This document shows, piece by piece, positions 12,720 to 23,251 of a stretch of DNA of 64,000 bases; position 1 is the stretch's first letter; each line of letters opens with the position of its first letter. The position numbers and the translations under genes were made by a program. Source of the DNA: Heterobilharzia americana (taxonomy: Eukaryota > Platyhelminthes > Trematoda > Strigeidida > Schistosomatidae); assembly GCA_944470555.2 (NCBI GenBank), contig OX104128.1:38671920-38735919 (forward strand). Reading direction: 5' to 3'. The notes below the pieces were generated by a model, which saw only the letters and a list, made by a program, of their open reading frames with translations, was not told the DNA's origin and did not search any database.

Positions 12720-15700
12720 TTATTATTATCATTTATAAATCGTCCCTTCGGCTCCTGATAGGACCTAGGGCTTCAGTGGCACGTCTCCATTTCACCCTGC
12801 TCTCTGAAGTTTTTTCAGCCTGGTTCCACGACAGCTAGAAGTTCTCATTTCGGCCTATCACGATCTCCTCCATATCACCTTCACCTCGGACGCCCAACCC
12901 GTCGTTTCCCCTTTGGATTTTGCTCGACGGCCCTGCCTGGCCCGTGATGTCCCCAGTCAGCCTTCTCAGTGTATGCCCAATCCATCTTCACTTCCTTCCC
13001 CATATTTTTTGGGCGATAGGTTCTTGGTTGGTTCGTTCCCAGAGCTCTTTGTTGCTTGTTCTTATTATTATGGCCGTCTGGTCTTCGGTAACGAGCCAGT
13101 GTAGGCAGTTGTTAATGAATGTCTGTAGTTTGTTGGAACTCTGTTCCGTAACGCGCCAAGTCTCTGAGCCATACAAAAGCACTGACTTGACGTGAGCGTT
13201 GAAAATCCGGATGCTGTTCACGCTTTCTGCTGAGTGCAGAAGATTTCCACACTGGTTTCAGGCTAACGAACGCTTGTCTTGCTTTTCCGATCCTAACTTT
13301 CCCACCCTCGTCTGTGCCGCCGCCTGTAGTTGGAACAGTACTGCCTAGATATATGAGACAGGCTACTTCCTTTAAGTTTCTCCCGTTGATGGTGATTGGA
13401 GCTTCTTGTTGTTGTTGGTGGTGGTGCTGGTTGGGTATCTTCATCACTGTCTTCTCTATATTCACTTGAAGTCCCGCCTTCGCTGCCCTGCCTCTTCTGT
13501 CAACCTGTTAGTTTTCGCCTGTTGATCTTCAAGTTTGTGTGACAGACAAAAGTTATCTGCGAAATCCAAATCTTCTAGGATACTTTCCCCGGTTCAGCGT
13601 ATCCCCTCTCTTCTCACAGCTCCTCACTGTTTGCTGCATGATCGAGTCCACTACAATCAGGAATATCATGGGTGATAGCAGACAGCCTTGTCTTACTCTT
13701 GTCCCCTGTCTTCACTTCAAAGGCATCACTGGGCCTCCACTTGTGAATTACTTGGCATGTGGCGTCTTTATATAGTTGTTGAATGAGGTTGATAGAGGTT
13801 CGTGGTATTTCGTAGTGTAGAAGCAGTTTAAAAATTACTTCTCAGCCGACGCTGTCAAATGAAGGCTTTTTCAAAGTCGATGAAGTTGAGGTAGAGGTTT
13901 GACTGTCATTCTATGCTCTGTTCTATGATGGTGCACAGCGTTACGATCTGGTCCGCATATGATTTGTACTTCCTGAATCCAGCTAGTCTATTCTGGTCGT
14001 AGTCTTTGGTCCAGTGCTTCCTTTAGTCTCTCCAAGATGATGAGGCATAATATTTTGCTTGGTGTGGACAGGAGCATGATTCCGCGCCAGTTCTTGCAGA
14101 CACTTAAATCGCCCTTCTTTCAGAGTATGACAAGATAGTCCTTCTTCCAATCCACAAGTACCTTCCCTTCCTTCCACACCTTCTACAATAGTGGTGTCAG
14201 CATGTCCAGCGTTGTCTCTGCATCTGTTTTCAGTGCTTCTGGTGGGATTCCATCTGGTCTTGCTGCTTTCCTGCATTTCAGTAGCTTAATCGCGTTCAGG
14301 ACTTCGACTTTGGTTGGAGGGCTTGTGTTCAGTGGTTGTTCTGTGGCTGGGCTGCTGGTGGTATTTCGGGATGAAGTGAAGGTGGTGGTGGTCGATTCAA
14401 GATCTTTCTGAAGTGGTCAGCTCATCGTTTCCTTCGTTTCGCTCCTTTGCCAATTAGATTTCTTTCATCATCTATTGGTTTCGTCTGTGTTGATCTCTTC
14501 CCTCCCAGATACTAACCTGCTTATTTGATACAACGTTGCCAGGTCTCTGCCTCTCATACCAGCAGCCTGTTCTGCTTCACTTGCCTGTGTGTCGTGGAAG
14601 CGTCTTTTGTCTTCCCGTGCACTCTTCCACACTTCTTTGTCCAGTGTTGTGTTTTATACGTTGTACTCAGTTCCTCCTGTCTTTGAGCATCCTTGCACTG
14701 CACTGCTTCATCTTCTGCTTCACCATCTTCCTATTCCTCCTTCATCAGCTTCCATGTATGTGTCGAGATCCATTCCTCATCTTCTTTCTTCTTCTCCCCT
14801 AATACGGTTATGCAGGTTTCTTTCCACACAGCTTTCAAAGAGTTCCAGTGTTCATCCACACAGGTTTATTCAGTGATGTTCCTCGATATCTCCCATTTTG
14901 TCTTGATGACTGTCCTTTGTAGTTTTGTCCTTCAGTTTCCGTTCTGGGTGTTGAACTAGAACTGTGGTCTATCACCAACCTTTTGAAAGCTTTCAACTTG
15001 ATTTGGAAAGTTGCTTGCACTAGATAGTGAATGGTTTGAACCTACAGCTGCTCCTCTTCTTGACCTTGTGTCAAGTAGGCTGCGTCTACACTTTACTCAG
15101 ATTGAGATGAAGCCGATCTGAATTTTAGTGTGTCCATGTGGTGAAATCCATGTCGCTTTGTGGATATTCTCGTGCTTGAACACACTGCCTGACTCCAATC
15201 ACCAAATCGTCGAATGCACAGAATTCTGCAAACGATTCTCCTTTCTCGTTCACCACCTCACCGAGCTCTTCTCGACCCATGGTTAGCTATCTTCCTGTGT
15301 TGTCTGCTCCCAGTTTGGCATTCATGTCACCCATTAGAATCCTGATGTCACCAACGGAGGTCTTGCCCAGTGCTGATTGCAGTTGTCCGTAGAAATCCTC
15401 CTTCTCCTCTTCATCTGTATTATCTGTGGGTGCATAGCGTAGCATTGAATGATCGTGGCTTTCCTTTTTTTGAGTTGAACCTTGCTGTCATGATCCTGGA
15501 GGAGATTGGTTCCCACTGTATGAGAGCCTTCGATGCTCTTGGGGACATCGTGATAGACACTCCAAGACTCAGTGTGCTCATGGTTGTCGTCTGGGTGACA
15601 ATATCGGAGTGGATTATTGACTCTACAGTTGACAGTTTGGAGAGTCCACTTCCATTCCATATGCTTTCGCAAATTCCTAGCACTTCAGTGCCATACTTTC

Positions 15701-16020
15701 TCATCTCGTTCGTGGTGTGGGCAGCCTTGATGTGTTCAAACATTGTGTGGACATTCCATGTCCCCACTTTTACTTTCGCTTCCATCGAGAGAAGACACAT
15801 CGGCCAATTGGCTTCCCGAAGGCTTTCACCAACTGGCGTCATTTCGCCCCTCCGATTCCAGCGAGAAACAATTTTGTTTCCATTTTTATATTTTGTTTGT
15901 GCTTTGAAATTTCTTTAGCGGTTGGGTTCGTTTTCCGGGTAGGGTTGCTGGCAGTATTCCCAACCTTCCCTCTCTACCCTGGGTTAGGGCCGGCTAGTAA
16001 CCAGTGAACTAGTTAACCAG
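12720..16020 (-). mobile_element. RTE-type non-LTR retrotransposon, about 3.3 kb, disabled (RTE copy 1)
   Basis: On the minus strand the 5' end lies near 16020 ('ggttaactagttcactggtt', also the start of the copy at 63.17 kb). The endonuclease starts near 15790 with 'KVKVGTWNVHTM' and shows 'GDIRILMGDMNAKLG' near 15330. The reverse-transcriptase region includes 'LQELARNHAPVHTKQNIM' (about 14100, decayed 'NxRGIMLLS'). The C-terminal part has 'NLKEVACLIYLGS' (13380) and 'HVKSVLLYGSETWRVTE' (13190), the hallmark 'LLYGSETW' of RTE elements. The 3' end is followed by a short AAT/ATA-rich tail (about 12719-12735), typical of RTE. Multiple frameshifts make it non-functional. Confidence 0.8.
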
Positions 16021-16479
16021 GTGAGGCTATGGAGTCAGTGTAGGAATTCAAAAGGTTCACAGTTTCCCTTTCCTTGCTTCCATGTGGACATTCAGGAAAT
16101 ATAATTGCAGCCATCGTCTTTAAAAACCAGAGGTGGCAGTTTTTGTGTGCTCACACCCACAAATCACATACATCTCTTTCTAAATTCCCTGTCATGATGG
16201 GATTTTGCCGAATCTGTCTCACTAGGGACGTCGTGTATCATCATACAAATACTTAGAAGGCTGACTTCTGTACTCTGATGCATCATCTATTTCGTTGACC
16301 TTTATTCCAGATGCCCAACGTAAGGATGAATTCTCAGGTCCTCCTCGCCGATAGGTAAATGAGGTTCTAACAAAAGATTTACCGCATCCCTTTGCAATGC
16401 TTTAATGAGCAGCATACAGATAATAATTCCATCAGGGAGCCCAAATCACCTGATGCATGCAAAATCTCGTTTCTTATTT

Positions 16480-16805
16480 AGATGAGAGTACAAACAGTGG
16501 AGTTCAGCAATACAAAACTTCCCATTTAGACATTTAGTGAAGCAAACAATGTGAGCGAAGAAATAATCCTTTTCAATTAGTTCCTCATCAATGGCCCTAC
16601 ACTAATGTAGCATTATCAAACATAAAATTGTTTGATCAGTTTTCACCCTCTCGATACTTTGAGATTGATACCGTTCCATTAAACAACTCTCACCACTAGA
16701 TTGGCATGTAATTTTACGTTTGAAAATGCTATATCGGTGTAGAACCATTGATAAGGAACTAATTGAAAAGGAAAATTTCCTTGCTCACGTTGTTTGTTTT
16801 AATAA
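16480..16805. repeat. Inverted repeat within Penelope-like DNA
   Basis: The left arm (about 16530-16615) is the imperfect reverse complement of the right arm (about 16725-16805). Both contain the core 'ggaactaattgaaaagg' on opposite strands and both end in 'gctcac(g/a)ttgttt'. The spacer is about 110 bp. The right arm reads 'DKELIEKENFLAHVVCFNKDGG' on the plus strand, and the left arm reads nearly the same peptide on the minus strand, so two fragments of one coding sequence face each other. Confidence 0.65.
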
Positions 16806-17700
16806 AGACGGTGGATTATTGCAGACTACCTACCATAAGTCTACATGATCAACAATAGGACTACCTGTAACAAAAAGGTTAATATGGGATACATATGTAT
16901 ATATTAGTACATCAAACACCTGTGATAACCTGACATCTTCCTCCAACCTTCTGACTAAATTTTTATTGCATGAGTAGCACGTTAGGTGCTGACAAAGAAA
17001 TATTTTACAAAATGCACCTTATTCATTATAAATTCGCATGATGAATGGATAACTTACCTAAACCGAATGACGATGCCGTAAGCAGCTACAAGTCATCTTA
17101 TAGACAGTAGACTGGTACTAACATGCCCAATGTAACGCAGTCACTCAACTCGACATACTGCGTAGCAAATCTTACAACTAAGTGAAGAAAACTACACCGA
17201 AAGAAGACATCAAGTGAAATTGTTCCAAAACAATTCCGTCTCAAAGACAACTTGAATGAAATATTAGCCAGGAATGCCGGCCACGCAACGCTAAGTTTAC
17301 GTGACAACATGCTGTTTACTGGCACTCCCCATTAGGTTGTCACGACCCATGAAAACAGCGGAAAAAATGTCCTGGAATTCTACTTGGCGCATTCAAACAA
17401 GTCTATTGCTTCTGGATGCCGGAGTTGGAAAAATGAAGAAATTCGGTTCTCAGTCGCAACATTCATCAAGATTATGAATCTCTGATGTGAAGTGGTACTA
17501 ACACGCGTGAATTACACAGTTCTGGAATCATCAGTGAAGCATTTTGCACCCCAACTTCAGCGCAGTTAACTGTTTGCGTAGGTAATTTTACTCACATAAC
17601 GCTTTCGCTTACCAATTACACGGACGTGATAATGAAGAGACTTACTGAGCAAGCACTAACGTACGTTATTATTTGCAGAACGCAAAATTAGTATGGTCAA
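16730..17700 (+). mobile_element. Possible Penelope-like element remnant (C-terminal region)
   Basis: The plus strand from 16735 stays open for about 80 codons. It reads 'NKDGGLLQTTYHKSTWS', reminiscent of 'DGxLxTxVYRKPTWTG' of Penelope-like reverse transcriptases, then 'NLTSSSNLLTKFLLHE'. Further along (to about 17700) only scattered text, such as 'HQDYESLM', recalls a GIY-YIG endonuclease tail, with many stops. The family call is tentative; the catalytic core is missing. Confidence 0.35.
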
Positions 17701-17789
17701 AATGGCACGTTTGGCTTCACGTTAACTAAACGGTTTACAGCGGTTTGCATCTTTCGGTTTCTCCATCACGCAGCAACTACAGAAGGGGA

Positions 17790-18172
17790 GTGATGAATAT
17801 TATACATATATATTTATTACGCATGCATCAGACCTACAGTTTCTGTACAACGTTCACTTGAAAAAGCGTTTCTGATGCATACGTTCATTAACTTCGTCCG
17901 TCTACAGTCATTCCCATGACGTGCCTCAGCAGCCAACTTCTTGTGTTCTTGTTTCTTGCTGCTTATCGGTCCACACATAAGAAGTTGAATGGGAATGAAA
18001 AGTGGTATATATAATACAGTGAGCCTTATTCACTCTATTTACAGTCTGCAACAGTTCATACTTCCTCTATAAATTGCGCAGTACTGAATCCATGTTTCTT
18101 TTTGTGTGTCAATAAAGTTCCGCGGAATCGATCTGTTACCCGTCGTGCATTAACTACCCTTACTTAGCAGTG
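17790..18172 (+). other. Possible solo LTR or old Pol II promoter-terminator block
   Basis: The block starts with 'tgatgaatattatac' and ends with 'cttacttagca' (TG...CA). It contains a TATA-like 'gtatatataata' (about 18004) and a polyadenylation-like 'caataaag' (about 18111) about 105 bp downstream, followed by GT-rich and T-rich sequence. That order (TATA, then AATAAA, then end) is what a solo LTR shows. I cannot see a convincing target-site duplication, a primer-binding site or gag-pol nearby. Alternatives: 3' part of the adjacent Penelope-like element, or chance. Confidence 0.3.
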
Positions 18173-18179
18173 GAGCATG

Positions 18180-19330
18180 TGGCATTACCAAACGCCCAGC
18201 CTTGACTCAACAACTACATGAATGCATATATCCATTGTTCTCTGGTTTCATTTACCATCGTATTTCCTGTCAGCTGGGGGTGAAAACTGAATCCATAATT
18301 CCTTTTTCAATCCAGTTTGAAGTCCCAGTTGGCTCACTTTGGCTTGTGAGCGTCATTCTCTGTAAATAGCTTTGACTGATTTCCACTCGAGATGTGGAGG
18401 TGGAACCAACACTTTACACATCAATAAATGGCACAAAACGCAATTCCTTGATAGACGGCATTTTAGTAACCGTACAAAAATGCATTGAAGACGCAGAAAC
18501 TAGACATGTTTACACAGAATGGGACAGCGTAAAAGTCGCACGGTAACATCGTGGAGTGACTTTTGACCTCGTACAGATTTTAAGTAGGAACTGTTCAAGA
18601 ACCCAATCCTCCAAGTGATTCATTAAAAAATACGTCTCAGCATCCCACACAGAAAGAAGAAGATTTAGTTTTTCTGCCTGAAGTCAACCACTTGCAAATT
18701 ACTACTGCCTAAACGGCCAGACTGTAATGGATTGAGGGTTACCAACATCACAAATGATCGCGCAACGTACAACAAAGGCTCAAAGGGACAGGGTCAACTA
18801 CCAAACATGCGTGCAGAACACTGGCGGGGGAATCATAGGGCATTCTAGTCACTAATGTAAAAAGAGCGTAACCTTTCAGTCAGTATAGAGTCATAATAGC
18901 TTAGAGCTTCAATGCACTAACTCCGAGGTGACTAAATCACAGGCCCACAAATTTCGAACCAAATTCCATCCGGTAAATGAGACGTTCGAACACCATCCAG
19001 ATGCCCGAATTTCACAACGGCTAGGTCGGGCAGGGGTCGAGGGGGCTCCGATCCTCGGCAGTATTCAGGACTTGGTAGGGATCTCGTGACAATAAAAAAG
19101 GCGCGCGCTTCTCCAGTTACTCTTTTCCAGAGGGTCGGTAAACTTCGGACTGGAAACCAGCGGTAGTCATTCAAGTACATGAAGGTGAGAATCAGCCAAT
19201 TGTTTCTAATGATAGATCTCGATATCTTTCGTTGTAGAGGTCAGTACTAAGTGACTCGTTTCGCGATTATTTACTTGGGAACTCATTCCTGACTGACTGT
19301 CATCATTTGTTTTTACTTTAGAGATCATGT
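18180..19330. other. No recognisable gene
   Basis: No frame with a domain that I can name. The 82-codon minus-strand frame at 18932-19180 is GC-richer than its surroundings, but has no family signature. It is probably old repeat DNA. Confidence 0.35.
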
Positions 19331-19690
19331 AGCACCATCTTGTTGATGGTATGTAATGGCTGGGCTCTATCTGCTAAACGGAGAAAGCCTACTCATGTCA
19401 AGTCGCTTGTCGTCTCCGACGCCTTTGACAGGGTTAACCCAGATATGCTAAATAGGCAGCTTCAGCTTATAAGCATACATGCTAATATACATGAAAGGTA
19501 GCTCATTTGATTTTCCTTAAGACTCAACTGCGGTCGCTTAATATCAGCTCCCCCTCCCTTCATCAGTCTAGTCCCAGATGCTATGTGGTTTGCATTGGGG
19601 TTCCCTTTTTGTCCCTTTCGGCTCTCATAAATGACTTCAAAGCGACGCGGGGTTCCCACTGACTGTAACATGCTACTGATCTGAAGATTT
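19330..19690 (+). mobile_element. CR1-like reverse-transcriptase fragment
   Basis: Plus-strand text 'KSLVVSDAFDRVNPDMLNRQL' (about 19400-19465) matches motif 2 ('VFIDFSKAFDRVNHxxLxxKL') of CR1-like reverse transcriptases. It is followed near 19575-19640 by a decayed motif 3-4 ('GVPxGSVLGPLLFLxxIND' is recognisable as 'IGVPF..SLSALINDF'). The frames differ and the first catalytic aspartate box is altered. It is a fossil fragment. Confidence 0.5.
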
Positions 19691-19699
19691 GGGGGAAAT

Positions 19700-21440
19700 T
19701 ACTGGAATCTATGAGTTAGTTTCTTCCAAGATAACCCACGCAAACTTTTAAACCTAACAAGTGAAATCCCACCAGCCCTGCTGCTTTCAGAAGGGGGTTA
19801 GACACCCATTGTACAGATGGGTTGTGCTCGGTAAGTTTTCTGGTGTATTACAAGACTTGGTTGGTAGCATTACCAGGAGAAGGATAAATACTTGATAACT
19901 GAGTATCACTGTTTCTTCGGGTGTGTCGGGGGCAGGAAAGTATCTATGACTATCTCAAACAAAAAACGTAGTCAGTTACCGCAGATGTAGAGCCCAACGA
20001 ACCATCGTTTGCTCTTTACACTGCTTGAAGTTTGAAAACTTGGCTGATGGATTTTGGTCAGTGCCAAGGAGCAAGGGTCAGGCAGATACACTCGCCGCCC
20101 ACCGGTGAACATTTTTTATGCACAATCCAGTGGCAGCCCTGACTGTTTGGTGATTTCATCATTGAATGACACAAGCTTATTCGACTGTAGTTCTGGAAAT
20201 TAAGTGGCAGGCCCATGGGATTTTGCTTAACACCTGTAGTTTTGAGGTGGCTTCTTGTAAAACTGGGTCGAGTGAGATATAGGTTCTTGTAGGTAATGAA
20301 ACTTTGACCACGTTTTCAATTTCATCTGCAAACGTCTCCAGCATATGGGGAGTTTCTTCAACCAGTCCCATGTCATTTTAGCCAAATCGATATTGTCAGT
20401 CTTCCCTTCAGTTGATGGCAGCGGGCCAGTCAGAACTTGGGAGTGGAACAAGGGCTCACACTGTTGGACAGGTTAGCAAAAAATGCTTATCTAGCCCTTA
20501 GCTACCAAGCGTTTTGTCTGACGAGCAAAGTAAAGTCATTCTGAAGTTTCATGGAAGCGTTTAGAAACGAGCATATGTTTCCCAACCGATTAGCAACGCG
20601 TTTTCCCGGTCAGTAATTGTGGCTAAATATTACTTTAGACGATTGAGAGGTATTTGACTTAAAGTATGAATGCTGTACTCCAGTAAGGCACCTGATTTTC
20701 TGTTCTATTTCATACACTAAAGCCTTGAAAATGCGTTATTGGTGCCAAGTTGCAAGACTGGATAAAGAAATACATCAGTGAAAGATAGAAACAGCCGCGC
20801 ATCACTTCTCACATGGTAACCACACATGATTGGTGTGGGACCGTGTACAGTCACAAATCATAACTGGTATCCACACAATGAGCAAGGTTACCTGTTTCAT
20901 TCCTTTCAGAAGACATCTTATTTAATAATATCTTAGGCTCAGTATGATAGGTGGCCGCCACAAGACTCTAGCACCCTGATGAAGTGACTTTTCCCTTTTT
21001 CGCCCTAGGCCAGTAGTGGCAATAAATTAGTCAAACCGGACCGGAGTGACCACAGCAAATTCCTATTGTCGCGCTTTATTGCCCAGTTTTTCTTAGAAAG
21101 TGGTCAAATGAAGATTACATTGTAGTAAAGTGTAAAGCAGATGGTGGAAAGGCAGTGTATCGCTTCATTTTCCTCACCAAGCTAACCTGAGGTTGGCTGG
21201 ACTCGTTATGTACTTTGTACTGGACCCATATTAGATATGGTTGACAATGTGGGGGGCAGGGATCGAAATCAAGTTTGAGGCATAACGTCAGTATTCTCTA
21301 ATTAGTTATGAGGACGAGGGAATGACAGTTGTAATGTGTGGAACTTGATTAATTATGACTTCTCAGTTTTGGAAATTTCATGATGACATTTTTAACCAGA
21401 ACTGTGATTTGGGTGCCACTAACTCAGGAACTCATGGGAC
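19700..21440. other. No recognisable gene; probably old retroelement spacer
   Basis: Two overlapping minus-strand frames at 20177-20451 are open for 64-74 codons but show no named domain. The stretch lies between two plus-strand CR1-like fragments (19.33-19.69 and 21.74-22.70 kb) and may be their decayed interior. Confidence 0.35.
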
Positions 21441-21739
21441 AATACAAAATCAGAAGACCCTTTAAACGTGATTTCACCAACCGTATCGAGACGTATGCTT
21501 CATACACTGCATGATCAAGCAGCACAACCATGCCAGAACATGTCACTTCGGTATCTACTGAATTCGACTGCAAAGAGAAATTACATCCAAACAGTGCTGA
21601 TAGTGAGCGAACTCATTCATTTTGTTTTCTTGACTTTCCCTTGCATGTGTTTTTTTAGCGCTAGTGAATAGTAACCTCCAGCCAACACTTAAACGGCTTA
21701 ATTCTTCGCGGAGTCCGTTAAAATCACCCTTTTGAAAGT

Positions 21740-22700
21740 ATGATATCATCATTCCAGTCTAAAAGACTGGCTGCAGGCATTTGGTGGCTGAATAGAGCTC
21801 TTTTTACCGGACTCCTGTGGTTTTTCAGGTTTAGGGAAATATCCGTGGGATCATCCCTTTTTGTGCCAACTGCTGGCAGCCATAAGCTGTGGGATAGCTT
21901 GATGCTGAAACCTCAGGTTAAAAATCTCGTCGCCGCAAATTATGCCTGAACTTATATTCACAGCATAAATTCAGAAACACTTTCAACGCGGTCGCTAATC
22001 TGGGCCTCAAACAGAAACTGGAAAGCCCTGCTACTGATGGTGTGACTTATGACTGTGTCAGGAACACTATTTATGGCCAAAGGCAGGACGTATTAGCAAA
22101 TGGGGTCTTGCCCTCGTATAAGCCGGTGAAAAGTGGACTGCTTTAGGGAGTTATGTTGGGTTCTACTCCATGTGAATGAGCTACTCAGAAAAGCCAGGCC
22201 TTCGCTCCTAAGATTTGCTGTGGAAGTCTGTACACAGCTACGGGGATAGATAGCTCCCGCATGATGACTCAAATGCTGTGGTAGATAAATCAATGAGACG
22301 ATATTTAGAAATTAACATCATCTGTAGTATCCTCGTGTAAATAAGCCACAACAATCCATGTAGCTGCCTAACCGGCTGCAGGGCGTTGATCAAGGTACCT
22401 GAATACAAGAACTTGGGAATCGTAGTTAGTCATGGCCTTAAAACTTCAGTTGGTCGCAAAATAGCAGTTGCCAAAGATCTTTGAATCTTTGGAATTTCGC
22501 ACCAGGCCTTTCGAGACTTGGATGAGAGCATATTTGCCACTCCGCACCCAGCACACAACTGATTTCATTTGGAGTGTGAGATATAGACCGTAAGACTGTG
22601 TTTCAAATATGAAACTGATATGCAAGCCAGCGAGTCAAGAGGGAGAAAGCTAGGATTAGTGAAGGCCTTCCAAACCTTTTTTACAAAGGACGACTGTGAC
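21740..22700 (+). mobile_element. CR1-like reverse-transcriptase remnant, heavily mutated
   Basis: The plus strand carries, across frames, a 'YKPVKSGLL..G' box (about 22118), 'VNELLRKARP' (about 22170), a 'NNPCS' block (about 22350), 'YKNLGIVVSHGLKTSVGRKIAVAK' fragments (22405-22475), and 'RLGxExIFAT' text (about 22515). These follow the order motif 3, motif 4, thumb region of CR1-like reverse transcriptases. Stops and shifts occur every few dozen codons. Confidence 0.55.
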
Positions 22701-22829
22701 ATTATTCACTCTTTTTGTCGTAAGATGTCAAGAGATCTTACACCTGCATACTACATCATAAATAATGATTTATGGGCTAACTTTTCCAATTTTTTCTTGT
22801 CTGGAAATGCTCACCTTAGTGGACTTTAG

Positions 22830-23188
22830 AATAGTCCATAGACCGTAGATGAACTGATGAATCGCATGGTTATAAAGATCTGATATCTGAAGTACTATCC
22901 ACGCTTTCCGCTGGCACAGTAAAAGCAACATTAGAGCACCACAGTACTACCACACACGATTGTCTGTATGAACCAATAGAACAGTGTCCTTATTCCTGAA
23001 GACTCTATTTCAGCCGAAGAGCAATGGGTGTGATTTTTAATGCAGTAAATAAAGTGGTTCGTCGTGAAACTAGGGTTATGATGTTTTGGAAGTGAGATAG
23101 GTTATGCAGTGTTATTTTACTGAACTCAGTGGTGGGCTGGTTGTCTGATCAACACGGTACTTTCTCGTGGGCTTTCCAAATTTTAGAT
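22830..23188. other. Upstream region of the FXR-family gene
   Basis: There are about 360 bp between the last retroelement text and the chosen start codon. An AG at 23185-23186 preceded by 'ccaaatttt' sits three bases before the ATG and could be a splice acceptor for an upstream exon or for a spliced leader; the sequence cannot decide. I see no clear TATA box. Confidence 0.35.
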
Positions 23189-23251
23189 ATGGTTCATCTG
23201 GATGTCTGCATTCCGGTTGAAGTGGAAGGAAAATATGGGGAGTTTTACCCA
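23189..23251 (+). CDS. FXR-family gene, exon 1 (Tudor 1, first strands)
   Basis: This exon encodes residues 1-21, ending 'EVEGKYGEFYP', the start of the first Tudor/Agenet fold. It ends in phase 0 at 'CCA', followed by donor 'gtacgt'. The intron (23252-23285) is only 34 bp, ending 'tttttttctag', typical of schistosome 5' introns. Confidence 0.85.

Noticed and set aside
14536..14959. Overlapping plus-strand frames rich in Leu, Phe and Ser (membrane-protein-like)
   Set aside because: They are antisense to RTE copy 1; the same frames recur antisense to copy 4 at 55375-55670, which shows that they belong to the repeat.
15370..15918. 182-codon plus-strand frame as a gene
   Set aside because: It is the antisense shadow of the RTE endonuclease on the minus strand (GTWNVHTM).
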